From: Alkalibaculum bacchi
Lineage (GTDB): Bacteria; Bacillota; Clostridia; Eubacteriales; Alkalibacteraceae
Direction of reading: 5' to 3'
Assembly: GCF_937875145.1 (NCBI RefSeq)
Contig: NZ_CALNCS010000182.1
Span: 1-7,438 of the forward strand
Length of the DNA: 7,438 nt
Part shown: piece after piece, positions 4,966 to 7,438 of the stretch
Layout: every line of letters starts with the position of its first letter
Numbering within the stretch: the stretch's first letter is position 1
Program-made: the position numbers and the translations under genes
The notes under the pieces: generated by a model
What the model was told of the DNA's origin: nothing
The model's input: only the letters and a program-made list of their open reading frames with translations
Database searches by the model: none

Positions 4966-7438
4966 TTAATTCTTCTTAACTGTTGCAGCGCATACTTTTA
5001 ACTCTGGAATTTTTGCGATTGGGTCTAGTGCTGCGTTTGTTAGTAAGTTTGCTTTTCCATCTTCAAAGTGGAATGGCATGAATAGAACGCCTTTTTCTAT
5101 TGTATCTGTTACATGGGCTTCTACATTAACTTTCCCACGGCGGCTACTTACTTCAACGATCTCTCCTTGAGCGATGCCAAGATTTGCTGCGTCTTCAGGG
5201 TTCATCTCTACATAAGAGTGTCCAGAAAGTTTATTTAAACCATCAACTTTACCCGTCATAGTACGAGTGTGATAATGGTATAAAATTCTTCCTGTAGTAA
5301 AGATGAATGGGTATTCTTCATCCGGTTGTTCTACAGCTGGACGGTAAGTTGCTGGTTTAAAGATGGCTTTTTCTCCTCTGCTAAACTTCTCAGTATGTAA
5401 GATAGGAGTTCCAGGATGATCTTTATCTAAACAAGGCCATTGTATGCCGTCTTCCTGAATTTTATCTATGCTTATTCCACCGTAGGAAGGTGTAACACTT
5501 GCTATTTCTTCTAATATTTCAGCAGAATTTGCAAAGCTATTTTCATAACCTAAGCCCTTCATTACATCTATTAGGATCTCATAATCTAGTCGAGTATCTC
5601 CTATAGGCTTCATTGCTGCATTTACTAATTGAACACGTCTTTCTGTGTTTGTAAATGTACCATTCTTTTCTGCAAAAGAAGTAGCTGGTAAAACCACATC
5701 TGCTAATTGTGCAGTTTCTGTCATAAAGATGTCTTGTACTACTACGAATTCACATTCCTTTAAAGAGTGTTCTACATGATTACTATCAGGATCAGATACC
5801 ATTGGATTTTCACCCATAATGTACAAGCAGCGAATTTTTTTCTCTAAAATGGCTTCAAACATTTCAGTAGCTGTTAATCCTTTTTTGTCTGAAAGAGATA
5901 CGCCCCATGCTTTTTCAAATTTCTTGATAACGTCTGGGTTAGCAACTTTTTGGTATCCTGGGAAGTCTGTAGGAAGAGCTCCCATGTCGCAAGCGCCTTG
6001 AACATTGTTTTGTCCTCTTAGTGGATTTACGCCACAAGCATATTTTCCAATATTACCACATAATAAGGCCATATTAGATACACTCATAACGCCTTCTGTT
6101 CCACTGCTGTGTTGTGTAACACCCATTGCGTATAAAATAGACGCAGTTGGTGCAGTTGCGTACATTTTTGCAGCTTTTACTAGATCATTTGAGTCAATTC
6201 CACAAATGCGAGCTACTACTTCTGGTGTATACTCTTTTACTACTTCTTTTAATTCTTCAAAACCTTCTGTACGACTATTTACATATTCTTTATCTAAAAG
6301 ATCTTCTTTAATAATTACGTGCATCATTCCATTTAATAGAGGAATGTTTGTACCTGGTTTAATTTGAAGGAAAAGATCTGCTTGTTTTGCCAACGGTATT
6401 TCTCTTGGCTCAGCTACAATTAGTTTAGCGCCTTTATTTAGCCCTTGTCTTACATTCATACCGATAACGGGATGAGTTTCTGTAGTATTAGAACCTATAA
6501 TAAAATAAAGGTCGCTATCTTTCACTTCATCGATGGTGTTAGTCATGGCTCCAGAACCTAGAGTTGTAGCCAAACCTGCTACTGTAGACGCATGGCAAAG
6601 TCTTGCACAGTGATCCACATTGTTGGTTCCAATAGCTGCACGCATCATCTTCTGGAATACGTAATTTTCTTCATTTGTACAACGAGCACTAGATAGTCCA
6701 GCAAAAGCATCTGGTCCGCTTTCTTTTTTAATAGCGTTCATTTTATCTAGTATAAGAGTAAGCGCTTCTTGCCAAGATGCTTCACGGAAGACACCATTTT
6801 CTTTAATTAATGGAGTTTTTAATCTATCATTAGAGCGTACGAAGTCGTATCCGTATCTTCCCTTTACGCATAATCTTCCGTCGTTTGCTTTTGTACCTTC
6901 TACAGCTGATATCCCGACGATTTCATCGCCCTTCATATGTAAATACATTTGGCAGCCTACACCACAGTATGGGCATGTAGTACGTACTTTAGTGATATCC
7001 CAAGCCCTACCCCTACCTACAGATTTTTTACTAACTAAAGCTCCTGTAGGACATACTTGAACACAATTTCCACATTGAACGCAACTAGATTCTCCCATGC
7101 CGTCGTTATAGTCACATATGATCTCAGAAGAAGATCCTCTGTAACCTACAGATAAGACTTTATTACCTACTAAATCACTACAAACTGTAACACATTTATT
7201 ACAAAGGATACATTTTCTGTTGTCCCTTGTAATCATGACGCTTGAATCGTCTATGATTTGCTCTGGTAAAGATTCCATTTTAAATGCTGGCATATGAATC
7301 CCTAAATCATAAGCTGCACTTTGTAAGCTACAATCTCCATTGGCTTCACAAGACATACAATCGTGTTGGCCATTAGAAATCAGTAAGTTTACGATATTTC
7401 GACGAGCACTTAGTACATCTGGTGATGCTGTATGAATA
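4966..7438 (-). CDS. fdhF: Formate dehydrogenase alpha (catalytic) subunit, Cys-type, 5' end outside window
   Basis: This is the catalytic subunit of a cytosolic formate dehydrogenase that interconverts formate and CO2 at a Mo- or W-bis-MGD site. Numbering is from the internal Met at 7356. The frame stays open to the window edge with a typical family sequence (…SARRNIVNLLISNG), so that Met is not the start and some 60-70 residues, probably a 2Fe-2S domain, are missing. A NuoG-like cluster motif (HDCMSCEANGDC) spans the internal Met. Two ferredoxin clusters follow (C49/C52/C55/C59 and C92/C95/C98/C102). Next comes the 4Fe-4S site of the catalytic domain (C128, C131, C135, C163, then K165). The active-site motif HCARLCH places Cys254 (codon TGC) and His255 where many relatives have selenocysteine and His. 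NPLRGQNNVQGACDMG holds the conserved Arg447. The C-terminal dinucleotide-binding domain covers about 680-796. No signal peptide can be judged because the N-terminus is missing. The electron acceptor (NAD, ferredoxin or hydrogenase partner) is not visible. The family call is very secure. Confidence 0.96.
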   Translation of the reverse strand, partial: IHTASPDVLSARRNIVNLLISNGQHDCMSCEANGDCSLQSAAYDLGIHMPAFKMESLPEQIIDDSSVMITRDNRKCILCNKCVTVCSDLVGNKVLSVGYRGSSSEIICDYNDGMGESSCVQCGNCVQVCPTGALVSKKSVGRGRAWDITKVRTTCPYCGVGCQMYLHMKGDEIVGISAVEGTKANDGRLCVKGRYGYDFVRSNDRLKTPLIKENGVFREASWQEALTLILDKMNAIKKESGPDAFAGLSSARCTNEENYVFQKMMRAAIGTNNVDHCARLCHASTVAGLATTLGSGAMTNTIDEVKDSDLYFIIGSNTTETHPVIGMNVRQGLNKGAKLIVAEPREIPLAKQADLFLQIKPGTNIPLLNGMMHVIIKEDLLDKEYVNSRTEGFEELKEVVKEYTPEVVARICGIDSNDLVKAAKMYATAPTASILYAMGVTQHSSGTEGVMSVSNMALLCGNIGKYACGVNPLRGQNNVQGACDMGALPTDFPGYQKVANPDVIKKFEKAWGVSLSDKKGLTATEMFEAILEKKIRCLYIMGENPMVSDPDSNHVEHSLKECEFVVVQDIFMTETAQLADVVLPATSFAEKNGTFTNTERRVQLVNAAMKPIGDTRLDYEILIDVMKGLGYENSFANSAEILEEIASVTPSYGGISIDKIQEDGIQWPCLDKDHPGTPILHTEKFSRGEKAIFKPATYRPAVEQPDEEYPFIFTTGRILYHYHTRTMTGKVDGLNKLSGHSYVEMNPEDAANLGIAQGEIVEVSSRRGKVNVEAHVTDTIEKGVLFMPFHFEDGKANLLTNAALDPIAKIPELKVCAATVKKN

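Noticed and set aside
6005..6367. Plus-strand open frame of 120 codons antisense to the formate dehydrogenase gene
   Set aside because: It lies wholly inside a strongly conserved coding sequence, has no promoter or ribosome binding signal, and its protein looks like an antisense shadow.

Overview
The window reads as part of a chromosome from a low-GC, anaerobic Firmicute, most likely a member of the Clostridia. The evidence is the AT-rich sequence with AT-rich third codon positions, strong AGGAGG-type ribosome binding sites, GTG starts, a clostridial-type formate dehydrogenase with several iron-sulfur clusters, and a MoeA protein fused to a periplasmic-binding-protein-like domain. The genus cannot be fixed from the sequence alone. 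All five protein genes lie on the minus strand, so transcription runs from high to low coordinates.

From right to left: (1) 7438-4966 is the catalytic (alpha) subunit of a molybdenum- or tungsten-dependent formate dehydrogenase. It is cut by the window edge at its N-terminus and carries cysteine, not selenocysteine, at the metal-ligand position. It ends in a clear Rho-independent terminator (4950-4917). (2) The 326-base gap 4965-4640 holds that terminator, a very good sigma-A-type promoter (-35 TTGAGT, 17-base spacer, -10 TATAAT) and a predicted leader of about 114 nt with a strong hairpin. (3) 4639-173 is a tightly packed four-gene unit: moeA (4639-3410), a MoeA/PBP-like fusion (3400-1481), a small MOSC-domain protein (1478-1041) and fdhD (973-173). 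The gaps are 9, 2 and 67 nt. (4) 172-1 has no supported gene. It contains a degenerate 7-base tandem repeat and no convincing terminator.

The genes make one coherent story. The MoeA proteins insert the metal into molybdopterin. FdhD passes sulfur to the bis-MGD cofactor so that the formate dehydrogenase becomes active. The MOSC protein belongs to a family tied to molybdenum cofactor and sulfur handling. The window is therefore a formate dehydrogenase gene followed by its own cofactor-maturation operon. I did not find a wholly new system. The points most worth a second look are the paired MoeA proteins (one fused to a cytosolic oxyanion-binding-like domain), the cysteine-rich MOSC protein between moeA and fdhD, the structured leader of the maturation operon, and the heptamer repeat after fdhD.
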